A stretch of 55,580 nucleotides of DNA from CAZGKW01 sp964526295 (GCA_964526295.1 CAZGKW010000028.1:1-55580), one strand, 5' to 3'; positions 1 to 7,585 are shown, counted from the first letter of the stretch. Program-made: numbers and translations. The notes: generated by a model from the sequence alone, not told the origin.

Positions 1-48
1 TCACCCCATCTTTTTGCGCCCAACGTGTCGACAGACAGGGAGATTGCG

Positions 49-600
49 ATGCCCACGAGCGCCGACATGAAAGCCGTACGGGAGACGCTCGCCGAGGTGG
101 CCGGGATGTTCGAGGAGATGCGGTCCTATCTCAGCCGCCTGACGGAGGAGCAGGTCCTGTGGATGCCGCCGGGGGAGGAGGTCTGGCCCATCCTCCGGGC
201 CGTCACCCATTGCGTCAACTGCGAGCACCGGGCCGTCGTCGAGCTGAACCGGGCCCTGGAAGGCAAGCCCACCCCGGAGACCACGGCCGTCGATACGGGG
301 GTGTTCGCGTGGCTCGGGCCGACGCCGTACACCTTGGCCCGCGTCGTGGACGAGCTGCGGGCCCAGATCGAGCGGCTGTCGGAGACGCTCGAGGCTTCGC
401 ACCTCGACGTGGAGGCGGTCCGTTATCCGAAGCACCCGCCGCGGGCCCTCCGCGAGTACGCGGAGCGGATGCGGCACCACACTACCCGGCACATCGAGGG
501 GATCCGCAAGAAGATGGCCGTCATGCCGCCGCAGGAAGGCATCGAGCCGGAGGTGCTGGAGCGGTACCCCGGCTTCGGCCAAAGCGCCCAATACCCGTAA
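49..600 (+). CDS. DinB-like four-helix-bundle protein
   Basis: A 183-residue protein of DinB/YfiT type. These are small four-helix bundles that usually bind a metal through three histidines; many act as thiol-dependent transferases, but the substrate here is unknown. Seen: an N-terminal helix, then His54 in the first half and a late His-x3-His pair (about H144 and H148, in RHHTTRHIEG), which match the spacing expected of the three metal ligands. The ATG at 49 is preferred over the in-frame GTG at 25 because GGGAG lies 6 to 7 bases before it. The stop codon TAA (598-600) is itself the first three bases of a TAAGTCC repeat unit. The gene converges on metW, with the palindrome at 688-715 between them. 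The family call is fairly safe; the function is not known. Confidence 0.75.
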   Translation: MPTSADMKAVRETLAEVAGMFEEMRSYLSRLTEEQVLWMPPGEEVWPILRAVTHCVNCEHRAVVELNRALEGKPTPETTAVDTGVFAWLGPTPYTLARVVDELRAQIERLSETLEASHLDVEAVRYPKHPPRALREYAERMRHHTTRHIEGIRKKMAVMPPQEGIEPEVLERYPGFGQSAQYP

Positions 601-750
601 GTCCCTACCCCACAAGCCTTTACGAACTCAAGAAAGGCCCCGAGCGCCTGCTCCCATAAGTCCTTATGTCACAACGCCTTGCGCACGAAAAAAAGACACT
701 AAGTGTCTTTTTTTTGGGCCGTAAGTCCCTGCTGGGTAAGGGCTTGCGTG
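598..750. repeat. Three TAAGTCC units around a GACACT palindrome
   Basis: TAAGTCCCT occurs at 598, TAAGTCCTT at 657 and TAAGTCCCT at 722, each followed within about 20 bases by a CTTGCG- or CCTTTACG-like string, giving a loose period of 60 to 65 bases. The palindrome at 688-715 sits between the second and third unit. The same combination (palindrome, then CG-rich spacer, then TAAGTCCTTGTTGGGCAG) recurs on the minus strand at 16870-16934. This marks a dispersed repeat family rather than chance similarity. No transposase or coding content is visible. Confidence 0.7.
688..715. terminator. Bidirectional intrinsic terminator palindrome
   Basis: Perfect inverted repeat with 13-base arms, AAAAAAAGACACT then A then AGTGTCTTTTTTT. 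Both strands read as a hairpin followed by a T tract. It lies between two convergent genes (DinB-like, ending at 600, and metW, ending at 768), so it can end transcription from both sides. The same core occurs twice more at 16846 and 16910. Confidence 0.8.
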
Positions 751-767
751 GAATCGGGGGGCATGGT

Positions 768-1424
768 TTACGCGCAGGTGCTTGCGCCGCAGCAGGGGCC
801 GGCGCCGGCCTGCTGGACCTGGAAAATGGCCGTCCCGGCGCTCCAGTTCGCCCAGGCCGGCCCGACGCGGCGCCCCCCCGGCGTCAGGAACGTCTGGCGC
901 ACCACATCCAGGCCTTCCGTCCGACAGAACGCCCGGAAATCCCTCACCGTGCACAGGTGCACGTTCGGCGTGTCGAACCACTCGTAAGGAAGCAGCGGCG
1001 TCCGCGGCATCCGCCCTTCGAAGAGCAGCCGGAGCCGGACCCGCCAGTGGCCGAAATTCGGAAAGCTGATGATCGCGCACCGCCCCACGCGGAGCATCTC
1101 GCGGATGACCTCCGGCGGCCGGAGCGTCTGCTGGAGCGTCTGCGACAGGACCACCACGTCGAACTGGCGGTCGCGGTAGAAGCTCATCCCTTCGAGCATG
1201 TCGCCCTGGTAGACCGCCACGCCGCGCTCCACGCACGCCAGGACCGCCTCCTCGTCGATCTCGATGCCGCGGCCCTCGCAGCCCTTCCTCTCGCGAAGCT
1301 CGTCCAGGAGGGCCCCGTCGCCGCACCCGAGGTCGAGCACCCGGGCGCCGTCCGGGACCAGCGACTCGATCAGCTCGTAATCGAGCCGGCGTTTCGTCGC
1401 GCCGTTTGCCGCCGGAACGATCAT
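768..1424 (-). CDS. metW: Methionine biosynthesis protein MetW
   Basis: A 218-residue class I SAM-methyltransferase-fold protein of the MetW family, which acts with MetX in homoserine acylation for methionine synthesis. Seen: motif I VLDLGCGDG near residues 29-37, an acidic loop IEIDEEAV, and the MetW-type segment QTLQQTLRPPEVIREMLRVG followed by ISFPNFGHWRVR and LPYEWFDTPNVHLCT. The ATG overlaps the metX stop as ATGA (1421-1424) with GGAGG about ten bases upstream, so it is probably translationally coupled to metX. The length is normal for the family, apart from a short Cys-containing tail (CCGASTC) that I do not recognise. It is the last gene of the riboswitch-controlled operon. Confidence 0.93.
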   Translation of the reverse strand: MIVPAANGATKRRLDYELIESLVPDGARVLDLGCGDGALLDELRERKGCEGRGIEIDEEAVLACVERGVAVYQGDMLEGMSFYRDRQFDVVVLSQTLQQTLRPPEVIREMLRVGRCAIISFPNFGHWRVRLRLLFEGRMPRTPLLPYEWFDTPNVHLCTVRDFRAFCRTEGLDVVRQTFLTPGGRRVGPAWANWSAGTAIFQVQQAGAGPCCGASTCA

Positions 1425-2626
1425 CCGGTCGCCCCTCCGCTCTGCCCCCGGACCCGCCGCTGCACGTTCGCCAGGAACCCGGTCACGGCCCGGGCGAGCT
1501 GGTCGTTCGGAAGCAGGAACGCATCGTGCCCGTAATCGCTCTGAAGCTCGGTGAACGTCGTGGGGACGGCGTTGGCCTTCAGGGCCTTGACGATCTCCTT
1601 CGACTGGTACGTCGGGAAGAGCCAGTCGCTGGAGATCGAGACGACGAGCATCTCCGCCCGGACCCCCGCGAAGGCCTCGACGAGCGACCCGTACCGGGCC
1701 GGCAGGTCGAAGTAGTCCATGGCTTTCGTGATGTAGAGGTACGAGTTGGCGTCGAACCGGCGGACGAAGCTGTCGCCCTGGTACTTCAGGTACGACTCGA
1801 CCTGGAACTCCGTGCGGAAGTCGTAGCAGAGCCGCTCGGCGTCCTGGAGCCGGCGGCCGAACTTGGCGTGCATCTGCTCGTCCGAGAGGTACGTGATGTG
1901 GCCGATCATGCGGGCGATCGCCAGGCCCGCCGTCGGCGCCGCCTTGCCGTAATAGTCGCCACCCATCCAGTTCGGGTCGGCCATGACGGCCTGCCGGCCG
2001 ACCTCGTCGAAGGCGATGCTCTGAGCGCTCAGGCGGGCCGTCGTGCCGATGGCGACGGCCGAGGCCGCCCGTTCGGGGTAGTCGACCACCCACTGGAGGA
2101 CCTGGAAACCGCCCATCGACCCGCCGGCCATCGAGAGCAGCCGGTCGATGCCCAGGTGGTCGAGCAGCCGGGCCTGGGCCCGGACCATGTCAGCAATCGT
2201 GACCATGGGGAACGACAGGCCGTAGGGCCCGCCCGTCTCGGGGTTCGGGCTCGAGGGGCCCGTGCTGCCGCGGCACCCCCCGATGACGTTCGAGCAGATG
2301 ATAAAGTACTTCGTCGTGTCGAACGGTTTGCCCGGGCCGACATAGGCGTCCCACCACCCGGGCTTGCGGTCGTCGGGCGAGTGGTACCCGGCGACGTGGG
2401 CATCGCCCGAGAGGGCGTGGAGGATGAGGATGGCGTTGTCGCGCTCGGGGCTGAGCTCGCCGTAGGTCTCGTAGGCCAGCGTGATGGGCCCGAGCGTCTG
2501 GCCCGACTCCAGTGGCGTCTCGTCGGGCGGCTGGGCGAAGGTGTAGTCCTGCGGCTCGACGAGGCCGACGCCCCGGGCGCCGCCGGGGCGACTGGCGTCG
2601 TCGATCGGGGTGTCGGCGTCGGTCAT
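1421..2626 (-). CDS. metX: Homoserine O-acetyltransferase MetX
   Basis: A 401-residue alpha/beta-hydrolase-fold acyltransferase that transfers an acyl group (normally acetyl from acetyl-CoA) to homoserine, the committing step of methionine synthesis. Seen: the nucleophile elbow GGSMGG with Ser170, Asp334 in SSDWLFP and His367 in DYGHDAF, plus the family string GCRGSTGPSS near residues 117-126. The start at 2626 has GAGG eight bases upstream; an in-frame ATG 21 bases earlier is possible but lacks a better site. It is followed by metW with an ATGA overlap and preceded by metY 97 bases upstream. Acyl-donor preference (acetyl or succinyl) cannot be settled by eye in this family, but the neighbouring O-acetylhomoserine sulfhydrylase favours acetyl. 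Confidence 0.95.
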   Translation of the reverse strand: MTDADTPIDDASRPGGARGVGLVEPQDYTFAQPPDETPLESGQTLGPITLAYETYGELSPERDNAILILHALSGDAHVAGYHSPDDRKPGWWDAYVGPGKPFDTTKYFIICSNVIGGCRGSTGPSSPNPETGGPYGLSFPMVTIADMVRAQARLLDHLGIDRLLSMAGGSMGGFQVLQWVVDYPERAASAVAIGTTARLSAQSIAFDEVGRQAVMADPNWMGGDYYGKAAPTAGLAIARMIGHITYLSDEQMHAKFGRRLQDAERLCYDFRTEFQVESYLKYQGDSFVRRFDANSYLYITKAMDYFDLPARYGSLVEAFAGVRAEMLVVSISSDWLFPTYQSKEIVKALKANAVPTTFTELQSDYGHDAFLLPNDQLARAVTGFLANVQRRVRGQSGGATG

Positions 2627-2723
2627 GCTCGATGCCTCGTGCGGCACGCGCCTATCGCGTGCTTTGCGCGACGAGCCTCGACAGCCTGTTTCGCCGGCCC
2701 GCTTGCGGGCCGCGCGTCGTTTC

Positions 2724-4007
2724 TCACGCCGTCGCGAGGGCCTGGTCGAGGTCGGCCAGGATGTCGTCGATCGACTCCAGGCCCACCGAGAGCCGGACGA
2801 AGTCGGGCGTGACGCCGGCGGCCGCCTGTTCCTCGTCCGAGAGCTGCTGGTGGGTCGTCGAGGACGGATGGATGGCCAGGCTCCGGGCGTCGCCGATGTT
2901 CGCCAGGTGGCTGAAAAGCTCCAGGGCGTCGATGAAGCGCCGGCCAGCCTCCCGCCTGCCCTTGATGCCGAACCCCACCAGGCCGCTCTGCCCGTCGGGC
3001 AGGTACTTCCGTGCCCGCTCGTAGGCCGGATGGCCCTCCAGGCCCGGATAGAGCACCCACGTGACCTTCTCGTGGTCGGCGAGGAACCGCGCCACCGCCA
3101 GGGCGTTCTCGGAGTGCCGGGCCATCCGCAGCGACAGCGTCTCGACCCCCTGGATCACCAGGAAGGCGTTGAACGGGCTCAGGCACCCGCCCAGGTCGCG
3201 GAGCATCCGCGTCCGGGCCCGGACGGCGAACGCGACCTCGCCGAACGTCTCGTAGAACCTGAGGCCGTGGTAGCTCGCGTCCGGCTCGACGAACTCGGGG
3301 AACCGCCCGTTGTCCCAGGGGAACCGGCCCGAGTCGACGAGGATGCCGCCGATCGAGTTGCCGTGCCCCCCAAGGTATTTCGTCAGGCTGTGGACCACGA
3401 TATCGGCCCCGTGCTCGATGGGCCGGCACAGGGCGGGCGAGGCGGTCGTATTGTCGACCACCAGCGGCACGCCGCGGGCGTGGGCCGCCTCGGCGATCCC
3501 TGCCAGGTCCGGCACGGTCAGCTTGGGGTTGCCGATCGTCTCCAGGAACACGGCCTTCGTCCGGTCGGTGACGGCGTCGGCGAACGCGCCGGCGTCGTCG
3601 CTGTCGACGTAGCGGACGTCGATCCCCATCCGCGGGAGGGTGGCCGTGAAAAGGGTCACCGTCCCGCCGTAGAGACGGGTGGTGGCGACGATCTGGTCGC
3701 CCTGGGCGGCGAGCGTCAGGAGCGCCCCCGAGATGGCGGCCATGCCGCTCGAGAACGCCAGGCCCGCCGCGCCGCCTTCGAGCGCCGCGACCCGCTTCTC
3801 CAGCACGTCCGTGGTCGGGTTCATGATCCGCGTGTAAATGTTGCCGAACTCTTCGAGGGCGAAGAGCTTGGCCGCATGGTCGGTGTCGCGGAAGACGTAG
3901 CTGGTGGTCTGCCAGATGGGCACCGCCCGGGCGCCGGTCTCGGCGTCGGGAACGTGCCCGGCGTGGAGGGCCCGCGTGTCGAACCCGTTGAACTCGATCT
4001 CGGCCAT
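2724..4007 (-). CDS. metY: O-acetylhomoserine sulfhydrylase (MetY)
   Basis: A 427-residue PLP enzyme of the Cys/Met metabolism family that makes homocysteine from O-acetylhomoserine and sulfide (direct sulfhydrylation). Seen: the N-terminal GFDTRALHAG and PIWQTTSYVF motifs typical of MetY, YTRIMNPTTDVLEKRVAALEGG, and the cofactor lysine at about K210 in VHSLTKYLGGHG. The long insert and overall length match MetY rather than the shorter MetB/MetC. The start at 4007 is fixed by GGGAGG seven bases upstream; the frame stays open upstream through the terminator but that part is untranslated leader. It is the first gene of the operon, directly downstream of a SAM-I riboswitch and terminator. Confidence 0.95.
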   Translation of the reverse strand: MAEIEFNGFDTRALHAGHVPDAETGARAVPIWQTTSYVFRDTDHAAKLFALEEFGNIYTRIMNPTTDVLEKRVAALEGGAAGLAFSSGMAAISGALLTLAAQGDQIVATTRLYGGTVTLFTATLPRMGIDVRYVDSDDAGAFADAVTDRTKAVFLETIGNPKLTVPDLAGIAEAAHARGVPLVVDNTTASPALCRPIEHGADIVVHSLTKYLGGHGNSIGGILVDSGRFPWDNGRFPEFVEPDASYHGLRFYETFGEVAFAVRARTRMLRDLGGCLSPFNAFLVIQGVETLSLRMARHSENALAVARFLADHEKVTWVLYPGLEGHPAYERARKYLPDGQSGLVGFGIKGRREAGRRFIDALELFSHLANIGDARSLAIHPSSTTHQQLSDEEQAAAGVTPDFVRLSVGLESIDDILADLDQALATA

Positions 4008-4054
4008 CGAACGACCTCCCGGTCTGGGGCGCATCATGCCGAGGCCGGAGGCAC

Positions 4055-4083
4055 AAAAAAACCTCTTCCCGAATGAGAAGAGG
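4055..4083 (-). terminator. Riboswitch expression-platform terminator
   Basis: On the minus strand CCTCTTC and GAAGAGG form a 7-bp stem with an 8-base loop, followed immediately by a run of T. It lies between the SAM-I aptamer and metY, where a ligand-controlled terminator is expected. Inference: SAM binding favours this hairpin and stops the met operon. Confidence 0.85.
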
Positions 4084-4110
4084 CCCTGCACCTGAGGTCG
4101 CAGGCGTCCT

Positions 4111-4225
4111 CTCATCTCTCCCCGTGCGGGGCGGGAATTAGCACCAGCATCCGCCGCGGCGGCAGGTCGCGGAGGACCGGTTGCTGTGGCTTCGTCGGGC
4201 CCTTCCCTCAGCCACTCTCGATAAG
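4111..4225 (-). promoter_or_regulatory. SAM-I riboswitch (S-box)
   Basis: Read on the minus strand this is a nearly consensus S-box. P1 is closed by CTTATC (4225-4220) and GATGAG (4116-4111). Inside are GAGGGAAGGGCCC, GAAGCC, CAGCAACC and GCTGGTGCTAATTCC in canonical order, followed by AGAGATGAG. P3 is long and GC-rich (CTGCCGCCGCGGCGG region). The class normally senses S-adenosylmethionine and lowers expression of methionine genes, matching the metY-metX-metW operon downstream. Confidence 0.96.
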
Positions 4226-4252
4226 ATGCGCCTTATTCAATTTTCAGCAGCT

Positions 4253-4282
4253 ACTATACGGGGGCCGCCCACACCGCGTCAA
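4253..4282 (-). promoter_or_regulatory. Promoter of the met operon
   Basis: Minus strand: -35 TTGACG (4282-4277), 18-base spacer, -10 TATAGT (4258-4253). Predicted transcription start is near 4246, about 20 bases before the riboswitch aptamer, which is exactly where it is needed. Confidence 0.8.
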
Positions 4283-4296
4283 GCCGCGGCGCAAGC

Positions 4297-4328
4297 AAAA
4301 AAAGCCCGGCGCAACCAAACGCCCGGGG
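4297..4328 (-). terminator. Intrinsic terminator after the DUF2304 gene
   Basis: Minus strand: a GC-rich stem CCCGGGCG / CGCCGGGC (one bulge) with loop TTTGGTTG, followed by seven T. It lies 75 bases beyond the stop of the DUF2304 gene and just upstream of the met promoter, insulating the two units. Confidence 0.75.
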
Positions 4329-4402
4329 ACGAATCACACGAGCGCCGACTTCTGCGCTTCGTCCCCGGGAAAGCCCTTGCGCGCCGGCCACCGGCCCCGC
4401 CA

Positions 4403-4810
4403 TCAGGTCCGCAACGACGGCGGCCGGGGCTTCTGGCCGGGGAGCGGACGCTGGGCCTCCCTGAGCTCGGTCCGCACCTGCTTCAGCTCGTCCCGAAGGG
4501 CCTCGACCTCCGCTTTGAGGTCGCCGGCCCGTGCGGCCTGCTCGGCCGCCACCACCGACGCGTAGACGGCCGCCACGCCCAGGTACACGATCGCCAGGGC
4601 GACCATCAGCACGGCCTGCTCGACGCCGAACCAGTCCGCAACGGCCGCCACGGCCCGGGGAATCGCCGCGAACAGCAGCAGCAGCAGACCCATGCCGCCC
4701 CAGAAAGCCGCCGACGGCCGACGCAGCCGGCCGATCCGGAACATGTAGAACGCAGCGCCGCCGACCGCACAGGCGGCCACGATTAGCGCGATTCGCTGAG
4801 GCAACGGCAT
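4403..4810 (-). CDS. DUF2304 family membrane protein
   Basis: A 135-residue protein with three hydrophobic segments (about residues 7-25, 37-55 and 66-88), then a charged alpha-helical tail with coiled-coil character (LKAEVEALRDELKQVRTELREAQ). This arrangement, with RIGRLRRPSAAFWGGMGLLLLLFA and a final Leu/Glu/Arg helix, fits DUF2304, a family often found beside glycosyltransferases and of unknown function. The ATG at 4810 has GGGAGG seven bases upstream; the longer open frame has no such site. It is monocistronic, with its own promoter (4868-4896) and terminator (4297-4328). Confidence 0.75.
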   Translation of the reverse strand: MPLPQRIALIVAACAVGGAAFYMFRIGRLRRPSAAFWGGMGLLLLLFAAIPRAVAAVADWFGVEQAVLMVALAIVYLGVAAVYASVVAAEQAARAGDLKAEVEALRDELKQVRTELREAQRPLPGQKPRPPSLRT

Positions 4811-4867
4811 CCACCGACCTCCCGCTTGCCCGTTCCCCGGCCGTCGGCCCACGCCGCGGCCCCACGT

Positions 4868-4896
4868 ATCATAGCCGCGCCCGGCCCGCGACTCAA
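4868..4896 (-). promoter_or_regulatory. Promoter of the DUF2304 gene
   Basis: Minus strand: -35 TTGAGT (4896-4891), 17-base spacer, -10 TATGAT (4873-4868). The predicted start is about 50 bases before the DUF2304 ATG. Confidence 0.6.
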
Positions 4897-4959
4897 GGGC
4901 TCGTCCGCCGACCAGCGCCGTCGCGGAAGTCTGTCCGCCCGGCCCACGCACCCGGCATG

Positions 4960-4988
4960 TTGACCTCGCCGGACCGCTGCCGCATAAT
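4960..4988 (+). promoter_or_regulatory. Promoter giving a probably leaderless transcript
   Basis: -35 TTGACC (4960-4965), 17-base spacer, -10 CATAAT (4983-4988). Transcription should begin at about 4995-4996, the A of the ATG at 4996. No Shine-Dalgarno sequence is present, so the mRNA is probably leaderless. Confidence 0.6.
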
Positions 4989-4995
4989 GGCCCCG

Positions 4996-5211
4996 ATGGA
5001 ACCGCCGCCCCCCAAAGGCCGGACGCTCAAGCTGGTCGAGGACGTCGTGCTGCTCGCCGCGGCCGCCATGCTCGCGGTGTGGGCCTTCACCGGCCGGTCG
5101 CCCGACTGGATGCCCGTCCTCTGGCTGGCCATCGCCGTGACCGGTTCGATCTGCATCCGCCGGCTCGTCGGATGGATCCGCGCTACGCGGGGACCCACGG
5201 ACTCGCCATGA
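4996..5211 (+). CDS. Small two-segment membrane protein
   Basis: A 71-residue protein of unknown function. Seen: a short Pro-rich start (MEPPPPKGRTLK), a hydrophobic helix at about residues 15-30 (VVLLAAAAMLAVWAF) and another at about 38-53 (VLWLAIAVTGSICIRRL), then a basic tail. The nearest upstream in-frame ATG (4987) overlaps the -10 box, so 4996 is the likely start and would be the first codon of a leaderless mRNA. Its stop overlaps the ATG of the methyltransferase gene as ATGA (5208-5211), so the two genes are probably translated together. I do not recognise the family. Confidence 0.55.
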   Translation: MEPPPPKGRTLKLVEDVVLLAAAAMLAVWAFTGRSPDWMPVLWLAIAVTGSICIRRLVGWIRATRGPTDSP

Positions 5212-5972
5212 CGCCGCTCCGCCGAAGCCCGAGCCCCAGCGATGAGATGGTCCGGGCCTCCCGCCGGCTGTTCCAGCAGTTCGCCCCGCGCGACGCCCGG
5301 CTGCTGGCGTGGCGGCACGGCGACGGGTACGTCGCCGCCCGGGAGAGAAACCGCTATCGCCGGATGACCGCCGGGGCCAGGCGGGTGCTCGACCTCGGGT
5401 GCGGCACGGGCGAGGCCGCACGATGGTCGGGCGACGCCTGGTACGTCGGCATCGACGAGTCCCACGTCCGCCTCCGGGTCGGCCTGGACCGGGGCGGCCG
5501 GGCGCTGGCGGCGGCCGACTTGGCGCACTTGCCCTTCGCTGACGCGTCGTTCGATCGCGTGATCTGCGTCCGGACGCTCCACCACCTGCCCCACGGGGCC
5601 TTGCCGGCCGCCGTCGCCGAGATGGCCCGCGTCCTGGAGCCCGGCGGCCGGGCGTTCCTCCTGGAGCCGAACCCCGGCAACAGCCTCATCCGGGCGTGGA
5701 ACGTCATGCGTCCGACGGAGCGGGGCATCTTCTGGACCGGCCCGCGGGAGATTCGCCGGGCCGTCCGGGCCGCACCCGGACTCAGGATCGAGCGGTTCGA
5801 GTACGAGCACACGCTCCTGGCGGCCGGCTACCTGACGGTGCTGCTGGCCGACCGGAAGTGGGCCTCCGGGCCGGCGGTCACGGCCCTGCTCGTGCGACTC
5901 CACAGGCTGGCCGAGCGAGTGATCCCGCCCCGGCGGTGGAGCGGGACCTTCTGGGAGCTGGCGAAGCGCTGA
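5208..5972 (+). CDS. Class I SAM-dependent methyltransferase
   Basis: A 254-residue Methyltransf_11/UbiE-type protein. Seen: motif I RVLDLGCGTGEAARW near residues 62-76, the post-I acidic stretch VGIDESHVRLRVG, DLAHLPFADASFDRVICVRTLHHLPHG (motifs II/IV) and MARVLEPGGRAFLLEPNPG (motif V). The C-terminal 90 residues carry hydrophobic and basic stretches typical of enzymes acting on quinones, lipids or sugars, but the substrate cannot be told. The start is set by the ATGA overlap with the preceding membrane-protein gene. The pairing suggests the methyltransferase may act at the membrane; that is inference. Confidence 0.85.
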   Translation: MTPLRRSPSPSDEMVRASRRLFQQFAPRDARLLAWRHGDGYVAARERNRYRRMTAGARRVLDLGCGTGEAARWSGDAWYVGIDESHVRLRVGLDRGGRALAAADLAHLPFADASFDRVICVRTLHHLPHGALPAAVAEMARVLEPGGRAFLLEPNPGNSLIRAWNVMRPTERGIFWTGPREIRRAVRAAPGLRIERFEYEHTLLAAGYLTVLLADRKWASGPAVTALLVRLHRLAERVIPPRRWSGTFWELAKR

Positions 5973-6106
5973 AGCCCTGCTCCATCGCCCGCCCTCCCCT
6001 GGCGGCTTGCCCCGTTGGGGGAGAAGGACGGGGTGCGCGGGACGCGCGGCGCCGGGCTGCCGCGCCAGGTCCTGCCGAGCACGCCGGGGCCCGCCCTCAG
6101 TCGCCC

Positions 6107-6301
6107 TCATTCGCCCGGCAGCGGCTTCTTGCAGTGCGGGCAGGTGCCGGCCCGGCCTTCACCGGCCGGGGGGGCCTCGCCGGGCGACGGCTCGTCGGGC
6201 CACATCTCGACCGTCTTGCCGCACGCCGGGCACTCGACCTCCTGCACCTGGTCGGGCCGCACGTTCCGTCTCTGCGGGCCGGGACATTTCATGGCGGCCA
6301 T
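6107..6301 (-). CDS. Small protein with two CxxC knuckles (zinc-ribbon-like)
   Basis: A 64-residue protein with VECPACGKTVEMW and GTCPHCKKPL, two CPxC knuckles about 30 residues apart, which together would make one zinc ribbon. The middle is Pro/Glu-rich and probably flexible. The ATG at 6301 has AAGGAG six bases upstream, and a promoter-like TCGAAA-17-TAGAAT lies at 6417-6389. Such proteins are common small nucleic-acid- or protein-binding adaptors; no specific role can be given. It is a single gene between two genes of the opposite strand. Confidence 0.7.
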   Translation of the reverse strand: MAAMKCPGPQRRNVRPDQVQEVECPACGKTVEMWPDEPSPGEAPPAGEGRAGTCPHCKKPLPGE

Positions 6302-6388
6302 CGTGAACTCCTTCCTGGTTCACACTGACGGGGCCGACCGGGCCAGCGGCGCGCTGAGCCACGGCCCAGCCGTATCCCACGCTCCGCC

Positions 6389-6417
6389 ATTCTAAACGTC
6401 GGGGCGGCCCGTTTCGA
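6389..6417 (-). promoter_or_regulatory. Possible promoter of the zinc-ribbon gene
   Basis: Minus strand TCGAAA (6417-6412), 17-base spacer, TAGAAT (6394-6389). The -35 is weak. It is divergent from the manC promoter at 6430-6458. Confidence 0.4.
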
Positions 6418-6429
6418 CCCGGAAAAGAG

Positions 6430-6458
6430 TTGACCCCTGCCGGGCGGCAACCTATACC
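6430..6458 (+). promoter_or_regulatory. Promoter of manC
   Basis: -35 TTGACC (6430-6435), 17-base spacer, -10 TATACC (6453-6458). The predicted start is near 6465, leaving a leader of about 44 bases before the manC ATG at 6509. Confidence 0.6.
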
Positions 6459-6508
6459 AGCCGCGGGCCGGGCCACCTCCATCGGACTCCAGAACGGGGC
6501 AGCCGCTT

Positions 6509-7585
6509 ATGTGGGCAATCATCCTGGCGGGCGGGGAAGGCACACGCTTCTGGCCGGTCAGCCGCCAGGGCGCCCCGAAACCGTTCCTCTCGATCTTCGG
6601 CAGCGAGCCGCTCATCGTCCAGACCCTCGCCCGACTCCAGGGCCTCGTCCCCCTCGAGCGGGTCCTGGTCCTGATCAACCGCAAGCACGAGGACGTCGCC
6701 CGGCGCCTTTTGGCCGACGTGCCCGACGAGAACATCATTGTCGAGCCGCGGATCCGCGACACGCTGCCCTGCGTCGGCCTGGCCTCCAAGATCATCGAAA
6801 AACGCGCCGGCAAGGAGACCATCCTCGTCTTCCCCTCCGACCACATCATCCACCCGGCCGAGGGGCTCCGCGAGTGCGTCCGACACGCCGACGCCTGCGT
6901 CCAGCACAACCCCACGCCGCTCTACACGATCGGCATCCGGCCCACTTATCCGGCCACGGGCTACGGCTACATCCTGCGGGGCCACGTCCTGCACGAGGTC
7001 GACGGCCGGCCCGAGTACGAGGTCGTCAGCTTCCACGAGAAACCCGCCCTCAGCGTCGCCGAGGCCTACTTCGACTCCGGCGACTACTTCTGGAACAGCG
7101 GCATCTTCTTCTGGCGGACCGACACGATCCTGTCGGCGATCCAGAGGCACCAGCCGGAGCTCCACGAGGGGCTGGAGGAGCTGGCGCCCGAGATCGACAC
7201 CGACCGCATGGACGCCGCCCTGGCCCGCGTCTATCCCCGCGTGCCGCGGATCAGCGTCGATTACGGCATCCTGGAGGACGCCGACAACGTCCGGGCCATC
7301 GAGGGCCACTTCGCATGGGACGACGTGGGAACGTGGCGGGTCCTGGCCTCGCACCTGCCCGCCGACGAGAACGGCAACGTCGCCGAGGGGACCACCCTGT
7401 GCATGGACGGCAGCGGCAACGTCCTCTACTCGACCGACGACCACCTCGTCGCATCGCTGGGCGTGCGGGACCTGATCGTCGTCGCGACGCCCGATGCCAC
7501 ACTCGTGACCACTCGCGACCAGGCCGAACGCGTCCGCGAGCTGGTGGCCAAGCTCAAAGAGCAGCGCCTCGATCGGTACCTCTGA
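6509..7585 (+). CDS. manC: Mannose-1-phosphate guanylyltransferase
   Basis: A 358-residue nucleotidyltransferase that makes GDP-mannose from mannose-1-phosphate and GTP for polysaccharide or glycoprotein precursors. Seen: the N-terminal signature AIILAGGEGTRFWPVSR (residues 3-19) with PKPFL, then VFPSDHIIHP, GYGYILRG, FHEKP, WNSGIFFWR and SVDYGILED, all in order. It is the short monofunctional form; the C-terminal phosphomannose isomerase cupin of the bifunctional enzyme is absent. It has its own promoter and no neighbouring sugar gene. The stop codon runs straight into the GATTTTN heptamer repeat. Confidence 0.93.
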   Translation: MWAIILAGGEGTRFWPVSRQGAPKPFLSIFGSEPLIVQTLARLQGLVPLERVLVLINRKHEDVARRLLADVPDENIIVEPRIRDTLPCVGLASKIIEKRAGKETILVFPSDHIIHPAEGLRECVRHADACVQHNPTPLYTIGIRPTYPATGYGYILRGHVLHEVDGRPEYEVVSFHEKPALSVAEAYFDSGDYFWNSGIFFWRTDTILSAIQRHQPELHEGLEELAPEIDTDRMDAALARVYPRVPRISVDYGILEDADNVRAIEGHFAWDDVGTWRVLASHLPADENGNVAEGTTLCMDGSGNVLYSTDDHLVASLGVRDLIVVATPDATLVTTRDQAERVRELVAKLKEQRLDRYL

